A stretch of DNA of 64,000 nucleotides from Palsa-513 sp050010595 (lineage in GTDB: Bacteria; Actinomycetota; Thermoleophilia; Solirubrobacterales; Solirubrobacteraceae): the NCBI GenBank assembly GCA_050010595.1, contig JBEKKS010000008.1, positions 1 through 64,000 of the forward strand, in the 5' to 3' direction. The notes below the pieces were generated by a model that saw only the letters and a program-made list of their open reading frames with translations, made no database searches and was not told the DNA's origin. Every line of letters begins with the position of its first letter. The stretch's first letter is position 1. Shown in pieces: positions 8,171 through 18,030 of the stretch. The translations under genes were made by a program, and so were the position numbers.

Positions 8171-9406
8171 TCACACCTGCAGACCCAACCACAGAAGCGC
8201 GGTCGAGGCAACGACTGCCGCGGGCACGGTTAGAAGACCGAGGCGAATGAACTCGCCGAGCTCGATTTCCGTGTCCTGCGCCCGGAGCACGCGCCGCCAC
8301 AACAATGTCGCGAGCGAACCGACGTAAGTCAGGTTCGGACCGACGTTGACGCCGATCAGCACCGCGAGGACCGCGCCGGGACCGCTGGCGAGCGCCACCG
8401 GGATCAGTAGCAGCGTCGCGGGCAGGTTGTTGACGAGGTTCGCAAGCAGCGCGCTCAGCGCGGCGATCGCGAGCAGATCGGGCAGGGACGTGCCCGCCGG
8501 TAGCACGTCGCGCACGCCGGTGGCAAGACCGTTGTCGCTGGCAGCTGCCACGATCACGCCGAGCCCGAACACGAACAGCAGGAAGCCGGGCTCGGCAGCT
8601 CGCACCAGCGCAACGGCGTTTGCAGGCCTCAGCGCCGGCACGGTGATGACCACGGCACCTGCCGCCGCGACCCACACCGGCGCAATCCCAAGCAGCGAGC
8701 TCAGCGCAAAGCCCACGAGCGTCAAGGCGAGCACCACAAGCGCGAATCGGGGGACCGCCGGCCGCGCCTGCTCGGTGCCGCGTCCGCGCGGACGTCGGAG
8801 ATCGGTCGCGAAGAAGCGCCTCAGAACGACCCATTCCACGCCGACGACACCGATCGTCGGCAGCACCATCAACGCAGCGAAGTGCGCGAAGGAAAGGCCG
8901 CTCGCATGCAATGCCAGCAGGTTCGTCAGGTTCGAGACCGGCAGCAGCAGGGAAGCCGAGTTGGCCAGGTGCGCGCATGCGTAAACGTGGGGCTTTGAGC
9001 TCGTGCGGATGCGGACTGCGGTCGCGAAGACAACCGGCGTCAGCAGGACGATCGTCGCGTCGAGCCCCAGCAAGGCAGTCACGCCCACAGCGACCGCGAA
9101 AACGAGGCCGAGCAGGCGGCGCGGACTGCCCCGCGACCCGCGTGCCATCACAGCGCCGATCGCTTCGAACAACCCGTCACGACGACAGCCCTCGGCGATC
9201 AGCAACAGCGCCGCCAGGAAGCCGACAGTCGGTGCGAGCGCTCGCAATGCGTCACCGGCACGCGAGACGTCGACCGCTCCGACCACGACAAGCAAGAGCG
9301 CACCGAGCACCGCCGCCGCCGGCAGATACCGCGGTAGCGCCGCAGCCACCCCCAGCGCCAACACCAAGACGACCAGGGCCAACGCGAGCGCCAGCCCACT
9401 AGACAC
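8171..9406 (-). CDS. ArsB/SLC13-type anion permease
   Basis: This 411-residue protein is almost entirely membrane segments (about 10-12). It resembles the ArsB/NhaD ion-transporter superfamily: GLDATIVLLTPVVFA in the first half and ANLVNNLPATLLLIP plus IGVNVGPNLTYVGSLATLLW in the second, the two re-entrant substrate regions. Arsenite is one possibility, but no ars regulator or arsenate reductase is nearby, so the substrate is open. The start is GTG with an AGGGGGA ribosome-binding site. Confidence 0.82.
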   Translation of the reverse strand: MSSGLALALALVVLVLALGVAAALPRYLPAAAVLGALLLVVVGAVDVSRAGDALRALAPTVGFLAALLLIAEGCRRDGLFEAIGAVMARGSRGSPRRLLGLVFAVAVGVTALLGLDATIVLLTPVVFATAVRIRTSSKPHVYACAHLANSASLLLPVSNLTNLLALHASGLSFAHFAALMVLPTIGVVGVEWVVLRRFFATDLRRPRGRGTEQARPAVPRFALVVLALTLVGFALSSLLGIAPVWVAAAGAVVITVPALRPANAVALVRAAEPGFLLFVFGLGVIVAAASDNGLATGVRDVLPAGTSLPDLLAIAALSALLANLVNNLPATLLLIPVALASGPGAVLAVLIGVNVGPNLTYVGSLATLLWRRVLRAQDTEIELGEFIRLGLLTVPAAVVASTALLWLGLQV

Positions 9407-9502
9407 CCTGTCCCCCTGGCAAGACTCGCGACGTTTGTTTCACGGCGAAACCCTGTTGCGTTCGTGCGCAGCAGCAGAAGTGCTGGATTGCTGGGCGTTT
9501 GA

Positions 9503-9577
9503 TGCCCCCGCCAGGATTCGAACCTGGGACCCTCGGATTAGAAGTCCGACGCTCTATCCAGACTGAGCTACGGGGGC
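9503..9577 (-). tRNA. tRNA-Arg (TCT)
   Basis: The minus strand gives a full cloverleaf: acceptor GCCCCCG/CGGGGGC, D-arm GCTCAGTCTGGATAGAGC, anticodon loop CTTCTAA inside stem TCGGA/TCCGA, and T-arm CCAGGTTCGAATCCTGG. The anticodon TCT reads AGA/AGG. The CCA end is not encoded, so the CCA-adding activity must finish it. Confidence 0.97.
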
Positions 9578-9834
9578 GTAGACCGCGACATCTTGACTGA
9601 CTACGGCCGGCGCTCTGTGGCGTGGGCGCGGAGTTTCTTAGGTTCCCTCAGGCCTGCCGTCCTCACGTAGAGACGAGCGCCCGCTTGCGCAGCACCGCCC
9701 GCCGCGGCGCGCTTGGCTTTGGCAATCCGCAGTTCGCGTCAGCCGTCCGGGCTTGCTTCGGCAGCTAAGGGGCAATCGAGGTGGGTTCGGCGCCCGGGGG
9801 CCGGCGGCAGCCTCGACCTGCGCGGTGCGACGAT
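9578..9834. other. intergenic region upstream of the serpin gene
   Basis: About 257 bases without a recognisable gene separate the tRNA-Arg 5' end from the serpin start. It should contain the tRNA promoter (minus strand) and the serpin promoter. I see no clear sigma-70 boxes or strong hairpin. Confidence 0.4.
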
Positions 9835-11082
9835 GTGGCTGTGCTGCGCCCCTTCCAGCGGCTCACGCTGGCTGCATGCTTGGCGGCCACCGCCGTCGCG
9901 GTCCTCAGCGCCGACGCCTCGGGCGGCCAGCGCAGGCAAGCCGCGAGCGCGACCGCACGAGCGGCAGGTGCTGAGACGACGTTCGCACTATCGCTGCTCG
10001 ACCGTCTCGCGCCGGTCGGCGGCAACGTCATCTATTCCCCGTACAGCATCGACGTGGCTCTGGCGATGGCCGATGCAGGCGCCGCCGGTCAGACGGCCGC
10101 GCAGATCGACCGTGTGCTCGCCGCGCCATCGCACGCGGCGGCAAGCGCAGATGCTGCGGCGCTCGTGCAAGCACTCGCGGCCGCGCGCGGGAGCGAGCCG
10201 GGCGCTCCCACGCTCCGTAGCGCCGACGCGCTGTGGACGCAGACGGGCCTCGCGCTGGAGCACCCATTCGTCGCAACGCTCGGAGAGTTCGGCGCCCCGC
10301 CCCGCAGCACCGACTTCGCGGCGGCGCCGCAGACCGCACTTGCGGCCATCAACGCGTGGGTTGCCGCGCACACGAGCGGCCTGATCCCCGCATTGCTGGG
10401 CCCTGGAGCGGTGAGCTCCCAGACGGCATTCGTGCTCGCGAACGCGATCTATCTCAAGGCTCACTGGTCGAGTCCCTTCGCGCCGTCGCTCACCGCGCCG
10501 GGTCCGTTCCACCTAACCGGCGGTCAGGTGGTCCGCGTGCCGTTCATGCACCAGCAGGACACGACCTATGGATATGCACAGGGCAACGGGTACCAGGCGG
10601 TCGATCTTCCGTACAGGTCGAGCACGCTGTCGCTGCTAGCGATCCTGCCGCACGGCAGCCTCGCGGGGTTCGAGCACAGCCTGAATGCCGACACGCTCGC
10701 TGCGGTCGTGACGGCACTGAAGCCGCACGCCGTTACGCTCGCCATGCCAAAGATCGATCTCTCGAGCCAGATCGACCTCGACCAGCCGCTGGAGCTGCTG
10801 GGCATGCGCGACGCCTTCGGCCCGGCGGCCGACTTCAGTGCACTGACCCGGCAGCGAGCGCTCAACATCTCCCTCGTCGAGCACGCGGCTGTGCTCAAGG
10901 TCGACGAGCAGGGCACCGTAGCGGCAGGTGCCACGGCGATCGTCGGACCTACCGCGGTCGAGCGGCCGCCAGTCGGGGTTGTCACCGTCGCATTCGACCA
11001 CCCCTTCCTCCTGGTGCTTCGCGATGACGCGAGCGGGACGATCCTGTTCGTTGCACGCGTCGCCGACCCGAGTCGCAGCTGA
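9835..11082 (+). CDS. secreted serpin-family protease inhibitor
   Basis: The full serpin fold is present: FALSLLDRLAPVGGNVIYSPYSI (helix B / strand 6B region), LANAIYLKAHWSSPF (strand 3A region), VDLPYRSSTLSLLAILP, and the reactive-centre region KVDEQGTVAAGATAIVG, which fits the hinge consensus. FDHPFLLVLRD and ILFVARVADP close the protein. A hydrophobic N-terminal segment with an Ala-rich cleavage zone indicates export. Start is GTG 9835 or 9841; earlier in-frame codons look non-coding. Serpins trap serine or cysteine proteases irreversibly. Confidence 0.9.
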   Translation: MAVLRPFQRLTLAACLAATAVAVLSADASGGQRRQAASATARAAGAETTFALSLLDRLAPVGGNVIYSPYSIDVALAMADAGAAGQTAAQIDRVLAAPSHAAASADAAALVQALAAARGSEPGAPTLRSADALWTQTGLALEHPFVATLGEFGAPPRSTDFAAAPQTALAAINAWVAAHTSGLIPALLGPGAVSSQTAFVLANAIYLKAHWSSPFAPSLTAPGPFHLTGGQVVRVPFMHQQDTTYGYAQGNGYQAVDLPYRSSTLSLLAILPHGSLAGFEHSLNADTLAAVVTALKPHAVTLAMPKIDLSSQIDLDQPLELLGMRDAFGPAADFSALTRQRALNISLVEHAAVLKVDEQGTVAAGATAIVGPTAVERPPVGVVTVAFDHPFLLVLRDDASGTILFVARVADPSRS

Positions 11083-11433
11083 AGGCGGCGACCCGAGGCC
11101 CGCTTCAACCTCGGGCTGTGGACGGTCGGGCACCGCGGGCGCGACCCGCCTGGCCGCAGACGGGACCGAGGACGACCCCATCCCGTTCGGCTCGGGCGCC
11201 GCAGAGCGCGACCGCATCGTCAGCCGGTTGGCGTTGCGAGCGCCGGACTCGCCGATCTTCGGCGAGCAGCTCGGCCTCGCTTACCAGGCGTATCAATATT
11301 TCGTAAACGGCGCACGGGCCAACCGGGCGTGTGGCAGACTAGCGCCCGAGAGTAGGGAGAGCCCAGGTGTAGTTGCTACGGCAGGTACCGGGGACTTCGG
11401 AAGTAGTTCGTTCCATCAATTAGGAGGAGTGGA
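11083..11433. other. 351-base non-coding region upstream of the sugar-uptake operon
   Basis: No supported gene is present. It holds a perfect 8-bp hairpin (11248-11266, loop TCT) that may end the serpin transcript, an AT-richer stretch near 11288-11310 that could be the promoter, and an AGGAGG ribosome-binding site about 8 bases before the binding-protein ATG. Confidence 0.45.
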
Positions 11434-12561
11434 ATGTCTGAGAATGACATCGAGCGGGATATCGCTGGGAACGTTGTCGAACGCCTTGAGTGGGCCGACT
11501 CCAAGGACGAGGAGACACCTGTCTCGCGCCATCGCGCCGTTACGCGGCGTGCAGCCCTCGGTGGCGGCGCCGGCGCCCTGGCGGCGTACATGCTGAGCCA
11601 GCCGGTGGCGGCCTTGGCGGCGAGCGGCGGGTCCCTCTCGTCGATTTTCGGCTCCCAGAAGTCGTACCACTTCGTGTTCGTCAATCACGTGACGACGAAC
11701 CCGTTCTTCACGCCGACGCTCTACGGCATCGCGGATGCATGCAAGCTGCTTGGTTGCACGTCCCAGTGGACGGGCTCGACGAGCAGCAACGTCGGTCAGA
11801 TGGTGACTGCGTTCAACAGCGCGATCGCCTCCGGTGCGGACGGCATCGCTTGCCCGCTGATCAGCCTCACGGCGTTCAACGCGCCGACGAACAACGCGCT
11901 CGCGAAGGGCATCCCGGTGGTCTCGTACAACGCGGACGCCACGGGCAACAACCGTCTCGCCTACATCGGGCAGGACCTGTACGTGTCCGGTCAGCAGATG
12001 GGCCTGAAGATCAAGTCGCTGATTCCGGGCGGCGGGAGCGTCGGCCTGTTCATCGCAACGCCGGGTTCGCTGAACATCCAGCCCCGCATCGACGGTGCCG
12101 AGAACTCGCTCAAGGGCACGAACATCAAGTACGACGTCGTTGCGACCGGTGCCGCGGTGCCGGGCGAGCTGACAGCGGTCGAGACCTACTACAAGGGCCA
12201 CACCACCACGAAGGGTCTGTTCGCGGTCGACGGCGGCAGCAGCCAGGCCACCGGGCAGACGGTCCAGAAGTTCGGTCTGAAGGGCAAGGTCCAAGCCGGT
12301 GGCTACGACTTCGAGTCGGCGCTGGTGGCGCAGAACATTGCCAACGGCTACCAGGCATTCACGATCGACCAGCAGCCCTACCTGCAGGGCTTCCTCCCTG
12401 TCGTAGAGCTGTTCCTCTATCACGCGTCGGGTGGCCTCAGCGGCATCGCTGACGTCGATACCGGCCTGAAGTTCGTGACCAAGTCAACCGTCGCGCCGTA
12501 TAACAACACGAGCAGCCGCTTCGAGGGCACGAGCTCATCGGCCGGCGTCAAGAAGTCGTAA
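11434..12561 (+). CDS. sugar ABC transporter substrate-binding protein (Tat-exported)
   Basis: This 375-residue type-I periplasmic binding protein of the Peripla_BP_4 / ribose-binding class has two alpha/beta lobes with the family landmarks VNHVTTNPFFTPTLYG, ASGADGIACPL and GLFAVDGGSSQATGQ. The N-terminus carries a twin-arginine motif (Arg38-Arg39 in VTRRAALGGG) followed by a hydrophobic segment and no lipobox Cys. It is therefore a Tat substrate, unlike the usual lipoprotein form. A strong AGGAGG precedes the ATG. It heads an ABC operon with permease and ATPase. Confidence 0.93.
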   Translation: MSENDIERDIAGNVVERLEWADSKDEETPVSRHRAVTRRAALGGGAGALAAYMLSQPVAALAASGGSLSSIFGSQKSYHFVFVNHVTTNPFFTPTLYGIADACKLLGCTSQWTGSTSSNVGQMVTAFNSAIASGADGIACPLISLTAFNAPTNNALAKGIPVVSYNADATGNNRLAYIGQDLYVSGQQMGLKIKSLIPGGGSVGLFIATPGSLNIQPRIDGAENSLKGTNIKYDVVATGAAVPGELTAVETYYKGHTTTKGLFAVDGGSSQATGQTVQKFGLKGKVQAGGYDFESALVAQNIANGYQAFTIDQQPYLQGFLPVVELFLYHASGGLSGIADVDTGLKFVTKSTVAPYNNTSSRFEGTSSSAGVKKS

Positions 12562-12588
12562 GGCTGTAGCTGGAAGTAGCAACGACGG

Positions 12589-13644
12589 ATGTCCACTGCG
12601 ACTGAATCCGTTGCGAAGCAGCCGGGAGGCGGACCGCCGGAGCGGTCCGCCTCCCGTTTTGCCGGCGCGTTTCCGATAAGGCTGGCGAAGCGCGGCTTGA
12701 TCGCGCGCGAGGGGAGCATCGTCCTCGTGACGGTGGTCCTGATCGTCTACTTCGCCTTCAAGTACGCGCCGTTCCTCACCTACGGCAACTGGACGACCGC
12801 GATTCCGTACTTCGCGCCTTACGGGATCATCGCCATCGGCGAGGTCTTCCTGATGATCAACGCCGAGATCGACCTCTCGGTCGGCGGCACCTTCCTGCTT
12901 TCCGAGTTCGTCTACTACTACTGCTGCCAGGGGGGAATGCCCGACTGGCTCGGCGTGATCATCGCGCTGGCCGCCTGCGCCGCCGCGGGCCTCGTCAACG
13001 GGATCTTCACCGCGTTCATCGGCATCAACTCGTTCATCACGACGCTCGGCATGCTCTTTGCGCTGAACGGGATCGTCTTGGTCGTCTCCAACGACCAGCA
13101 GCTGACGCTGCAACACAGCCAGGGCGGCAGCTTTGCCAGCGTGTTCGGTGCAGGCACCTACTCCGAACTCATCTGGCTCGTCGTCTTGGGGATCATCCTG
13201 CAACTGGTCCTCACGCGCACGCGCTGGGGCCTGCACACGATCGCCGTCGGCTCCAACCGCATCGGCGCGGCCGAGGCGGGCGTGCGAGTGCGTGCGATCC
13301 TGATCCGCAACTTCATCGTCTGCGCGACGCTCGCCGGCCTCACCGGGCTCCTCGAGGGGTTCCGTGACTCGGGCTCGATCACGCCGGACCCGTCCTCCTC
13401 GCAGACCTTCCTGCTCCAAGCGATAGCGGCTGCGGTCATCGGCGGGACCCTGCTCGCGGGTGGCGAGGGGACGGTGATCGGCGCGATGATCGGCGCGCTC
13501 TTCCTCGGTGTGATCACCGACGGGCTGACAATCGGAGGCGTAAGCGACAACTACCTCTACCTGTGGACCGGCGTCGCGATCCTGCTGGCGATGGTGATCA
13601 ACACCTACGTCGGTCGTGTTCGGAGGAGGTCGGGCGTTGGCTAG
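12589..13644 (+). CDS. sugar ABC transporter permease (BPD_transp_2 family)
   Basis: The protein has about 8-10 membrane segments and the RbsC/XylH-type signature: IIAIGEVFLMINAEIDLSVGG, FIGINSFITTLGM and AVIGGTLLAGGEGTVIGAMIGALF. The ATG at 12589 would put a perfect 15-bp terminator hairpin inside codons 12-24. A TTG at 12697, just before the first membrane segment (IAREGSIVLVTVVL), may be the true start. Stop overlaps the ATPase start. Confidence 0.9.
   Translation: MSTATESVAKQPGGGPPERSASRFAGAFPIRLAKRGLIAREGSIVLVTVVLIVYFAFKYAPFLTYGNWTTAIPYFAPYGIIAIGEVFLMINAEIDLSVGGTFLLSEFVYYYCCQGGMPDWLGVIIALAACAAAGLVNGIFTAFIGINSFITTLGMLFALNGIVLVVSNDQQLTLQHSQGGSFASVFGAGTYSELIWLVVLGIILQLVLTRTRWGLHTIAVGSNRIGAAEAGVRVRAILIRNFIVCATLAGLTGLLEGFRDSGSITPDPSSSQTFLLQAIAAAVIGGTLLAGGEGTVIGAMIGALFLGVITDGLTIGGVSDNYLYLWTGVAILLAMVINTYVGRVRRRSGVG
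12623..12660 (+). terminator. intrinsic terminator / attenuator between binding protein and permease
   Basis: CGGGAGGCGGACCGC and its exact reverse complement form a 15-bp stem around a 4-base loop (CGGA), followed immediately by TTTT. It lies 60 bases after the binding-protein stop. Such hairpins commonly lower permease/ATPase mRNA relative to the abundant binding protein. It overlaps the annotated permease N-terminus, which supports a downstream permease start. Confidence 0.7.
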
Positions 13645-14494
13645 CTCGGCGATCCCCGAAGAGCACGTCGTCGCGCCCACCACGGCCGACGACGACGTGC
13701 TGCGGATCGAACACATCACGAAGAGCTTCGGACCGGTCACCGCGCTGCGCGATGTGAGCATGCATCTGCGCAAGGGCGAGGTGCTCGGCCTGCTCGGCGA
13801 CAACGGCGCCGGCAAGAGCACGCTGATGAAGATCATCTGCGGCTTCCAGAAGCAGGACTCGGGCACTATGTGGCTCAACGGCCACGACTATTCGCCCAGG
13901 ACCGTGCAGGACGCGCGGCAACACGGCGTCGACGTGGTCTACCAGGACCTCGCGCTGATCGACGAGCTGAGCGTCTACCAAAACATGTTCCTGGGCCGCG
14001 AGCCGCGGCTGAGGGCGCTGCCGCTGATCAACGCCCGCCGCATGAAGGCCGAGGCACGGCGAGCACTCAACGAGATCGGCATCAACCTGCCCCGGATCGA
14101 CGTCCCCGTGGCCAGGCTCTCCGGCGGGCAGCGCCAGTCGGTCGCCGTGGCGCGCGGCGTCTACTCCGAAGGGGCGGACGTGCTGCTGCTCGACGAGCCA
14201 CTCGCGGCGATGGGCGCCAAGGAGGGGGCGATGATCCTCGAGCTGATTGCCCGCCTCAAGGCGGAGGGCAACCTCTCGATGATCATGATCCTGCACAACT
14301 ACACGCAGGTGCTCCAGACCTGCGACCGCGTGAACATGATCGTTGACGGCATTGTCGCGCTCGACAAGCCGTCGTCTGAGACCTCGCTCGAGGAGCTCAA
14401 CGAGATCGTTGTCGAGGAGTACAAGCGGGCGCGAGCCGCCGCCCAGGCGGAGGAGGCAGCAAGCGCGCAGCGGGCGGAGGCCCAACGCCTATAG
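13637..14494 (+). CDS. sugar ABC transporter ATP-binding protein
   Basis: A single ABC domain of 285 residues: Walker A GDNGAGKSTL, Q-loop near VDVVYQDLAL, signature LSGGQRQSVAVARG and Walker B VLLLDEPLAA, followed by a switch His in LHNYTQ. Sugar importers of the RbsA/XylG type usually have two fused ABC domains; this is a single-domain version, so it should act as a homodimer. The start is TTG 13637, chosen because GGAGGAGG lies 7 bases upstream; it overlaps the permease stop. Confidence 0.92.
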   Translation: MASSAIPEEHVVAPTTADDDVLRIEHITKSFGPVTALRDVSMHLRKGEVLGLLGDNGAGKSTLMKIICGFQKQDSGTMWLNGHDYSPRTVQDARQHGVDVVYQDLALIDELSVYQNMFLGREPRLRALPLINARRMKAEARRALNEIGINLPRIDVPVARLSGGQRQSVAVARGVYSEGADVLLLDEPLAAMGAKEGAMILELIARLKAEGNLSMIMILHNYTQVLQTCDRVNMIVDGIVALDKPSSETSLEELNEIVVEEYKRARAAAQAEEAASAQRAEAQRL

Positions 14495-14505
14495 CTTCCA
14501 CGGCG

Positions 14506-15528
<1,023 letters not shown>

Positions 15529-15554
15529 GCGCGCGGCCCGACGCAAGCCACAAG

Positions 15555-16994
15555 TTACGGCAGAGTGTCGCGAAGCGCGGGGTAGAGCGCCCGGAACCGC
15601 TCACGTGCCGACCGGTAGACCTCGACCCACTCGGCGATCGGCTCGATTTGCTCGCCTGGACGCACCGTCGCGCTGACCGCTGCCGCGACATCAGGCCAGA
15701 CGCCGGCGGCGACGCCGCCGAGCAGGGCCGCACCAAATGCGGCGCCCTCGTCGACCGCCACCCGCTCGAGCGGCAGCTCGAGCACCGACGCCACGATCTC
15801 GAGCCACAGCCGGCTCGCCGATCCGCCGCCCGAGACCCGCGCAAGCTCCGCCTTGGCACCCAGCTCATCGATCAGATCCAGCGAGTCGCGCAGGCCGAAG
15901 GCAACGCCTTCGAGCACCGCCCGCACGAGCGCGCCGCGGTCGTGGCGCAGCTCGAGCCCGACGAACGCGCCACGCGCATCGGGGTCGGCGTGCGGCGTAC
16001 GCTCGCCCGCGAGATAGGGCAGGAAAACGAGTCCCTCCGTGCCGGCCGGCCAGCGCCCCGCCTCGTCCGTGAGCGCGTCGTAGGGCACGTCCGGGCTGAC
16101 GACGTCGTGCAGCCAGCGCAGCGACCCGGCAGCCGAGAGCATTACGCCCATCGCGTGCCAGGCCCCAGGGACGGCGTGGCAGAAGGCATGCACGCGAGCA
16201 CGCGGATCGGCGGCGAACCGTGGCAGCGCAGCGAACACGACGCCCGACGTGCCGAGGACGACCGAGAGTGGCCCAGGGCGGTCGACGCCAACGCCGAGCG
16301 CGCCGGCGGCCTGGTCGCCTGCCCCCGCCGCGATCGGCACGCCATCGCGCGTCTCGCCCGAGAGCGCCGGGCTCTCGAGCAGCTCCGGCAAGATGGCGGG
16401 GTCGATCTCGAGCGCGGCGAGGACCTCCTCGCTCCAGCGCCTGGCAGCGACATCGAGCAGCAGCGTGCCGGAGGCGTCGGAGACATCCGTGATGTGTGCG
16501 CCGCAAAGGTGCTGGCGGACGTAGTCCTTGGGCAGCGCCACGCGCTTGATCCGCGCGTAGACGTCGGGCTCGTGCTCGCGCAGCCACAGGAGCTTCGGCG
16601 CGGTGAAGCCGGGAAGCGCGCGGTTGCCGGTGAGCTCGATCAGCCGCTCGAGACCGATCGTCGCCTCGATCTCTGCGCATTGCGCCGCTGTCCGCTGGTC
16701 GTTCCAGAGGATCGCCGGGCGCAGCACACGGTCGCGTTCGTCTAGCGCGACGAGACCATGCATCTGGCCTGAGAGCCCGATCGCCGCGGGTGCACCGGCG
16801 CTTGTGCGCAGGCTCTGCAGGACCGCCTCGGTCGCGGCACACCAGTCAGCCGGATCTTGCTCGGCCCATCCGGGCCGGGGCGTTGCCAGCGGGTAGCCGG
16901 CCTCGGCACGAGCGATCACGGCGCCGTCGCCGTCGATCGCCAAGCCCTTGACGGCGGAGGTTCCGACATCGAGCCCGACGAGCACTTCAGGCAC
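15555..16994 (-). CDS. xylB: xylulokinase (FGGY carbohydrate kinase)
   Basis: FGGY-family sugar kinase of 479 residues: N-terminal phosphate-binding loop LVGLDVGTSAVKG, GLSGQMHGLV with the xylulokinase-type MHG, ILWNDQRT, a central ASGTLLLD segment and the C-terminal RVSGGGSASRLW that contacts ADP. XylB is the best match; another keto-pentose or alditol kinase is possible. The GTG start lies 9 bases after the aldo/keto reductase stop; the pair is convergent with galK. Confidence 0.88.
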   Translation of the reverse strand: MPEVLVGLDVGTSAVKGLAIDGDGAVIARAEAGYPLATPRPGWAEQDPADWCAATEAVLQSLRTSAGAPAAIGLSGQMHGLVALDERDRVLRPAILWNDQRTAAQCAEIEATIGLERLIELTGNRALPGFTAPKLLWLREHEPDVYARIKRVALPKDYVRQHLCGAHITDVSDASGTLLLDVAARRWSEEVLAALEIDPAILPELLESPALSGETRDGVPIAAGAGDQAAGALGVGVDRPGPLSVVLGTSGVVFAALPRFAADPRARVHAFCHAVPGAWHAMGVMLSAAGSLRWLHDVVSPDVPYDALTDEAGRWPAGTEGLVFLPYLAGERTPHADPDARGAFVGLELRHDRGALVRAVLEGVAFGLRDSLDLIDELGAKAELARVSGGGSASRLWLEIVASVLELPLERVAVDEGAAFGAALLGGVAAGVWPDVAAAVSATVRPGEQIEPIAEWVEVYRSARERFRALYPALRDTLP

Positions 16995-17003
16995 GGGCGA
17001 CCG

Positions 17004-17987
17004 CTACCACCGGGAGTGCACGTGCTCGCGAACCAGGCGATCGTAGATCTCGCGGACGCCGTCGAGCTGCTCGGCGCGCAGCGGCTCGAGCTCGGCGACG
17101 GCAGCGTTTGCGACTGCCTGCTCGATATTGCGAGCACCGGGGATGACGGTGCTGACGCCGGATTGGTCGATCACCCAGCGCAGCGCGAACTGCGCGAGCG
17201 TCATCCCCGGATCGACCAGCTGCTCGAGCTCGCGTACCGCTTGCAGGCCGACTTCAAAGGGCACGCCCGCGAATGTCTCGCCGACGTCGAACTGCTCGCC
17301 GTGACGGTTGAAGTTGCGATGGTCGTCGGCCGGAAAGGTCGTGTGCTCGTCGTAGCGACCGCTCAGGAGGCCGGAGGCGAGCGGCACGCGGGCGATGATC
17401 CCAACGCCGGCCTCGCGGGCCGCGGGCAGCACCTCCTCGAGCGGCTTGAGGCGCAAGCAGTTGAGGATGATCTGCACGCTCGCGACGTGCGGCCGGGTGA
17501 TCGCGCGGAGCGCCTGCGCGCACGTCTCGACCGAAACGCCGTAGGCATTCATCCGCCCGGCGACGACCATCTCGTCGAGCGCATCGAACACGACATCCGA
17601 TTCGTAGACGCCGTCGGGCGGGCAGTGCAGCTGGACGAGATCGATTGTCTCGACGCCGAGGTTCTCGCGCGAGCGATCGTTCCAGGCGACGAAGCTCTCG
17701 CGGTTGTAGTTCTCGGTCAGCTGCTCGACCCGGCGCCCCATCTTCGTCGCGACGAGCACCTGCGGATGATGCGCCTGGAGCTCGCCGCAGAAACGCTCGC
17801 TGCGCCCATCGCCGTACACGTCCGCGGTGTCAAAGAAGGTCACGCCGGCGTCGAAGCTGGCGTCGAGCACGGCCCGCGCCGCGGACTCATCGACGTCGCC
17901 CCAATCGGCGCCGAGCTGCCAGGTCCCGAGACCGACGGCGCTCACGCTCCTGCCCAGGCGCTCGATCGGTCGCTGCTCCACGGGCAC
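17004..17987 (-). CDS. aldo/keto reductase
   Basis: NAD(P)H-dependent TIM-barrel oxidoreductase, 327 residues. The catalytic tetrad is complete: Asp and Tyr in TFFDTADVYG, Lys in VATKMG and His in VQLHCPP. The C-terminal cofactor loop is VIPGARNIEQ. It shares an operon with the xylulokinase-like gene, which suggests sugar or alditol reduction as in a xylose/xylitol route. The substrate is not determined. Confidence 0.9.
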   Translation of the reverse strand: MPVEQRPIERLGRSVSAVGLGTWQLGADWGDVDESAARAVLDASFDAGVTFFDTADVYGDGRSERFCGELQAHHPQVLVATKMGRRVEQLTENYNRESFVAWNDRSRENLGVETIDLVQLHCPPDGVYESDVVFDALDEMVVAGRMNAYGVSVETCAQALRAITRPHVASVQIILNCLRLKPLEEVLPAAREAGVGIIARVPLASGLLSGRYDEHTTFPADDHRNFNRHGEQFDVGETFAGVPFEVGLQAVRELEQLVDPGMTLAQFALRWVIDQSGVSTVIPGARNIEQAVANAAVAELEPLRAEQLDGVREIYDRLVREHVHSRW

Positions 17988-18030
17988 ATCCTCGCATGTC
18001 CCGTGCCGCCTGATCGTTCAGGATGACGGG

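Noticed and set aside
9436..9452. parS-like sequence TGTTTCACGGCGAAACC
   Set aside because: It resembles the ParB site TGTTTCACGTGAAACA but has an extra central base and a mismatched core. There are no parA/parB genes nearby.
11105..11306. Small ORFs on both strands after the serpin
   Set aside because: They have no ribosome-binding site, no recognisable domain and shadow-like composition.
17827..18030. Upstream extension of the uridylyltransferase frame
   Set aside because: It overlaps the divergent aldo/keto reductase, lacks family similarity, and a GTG with ribosome-binding site follows at 18031.
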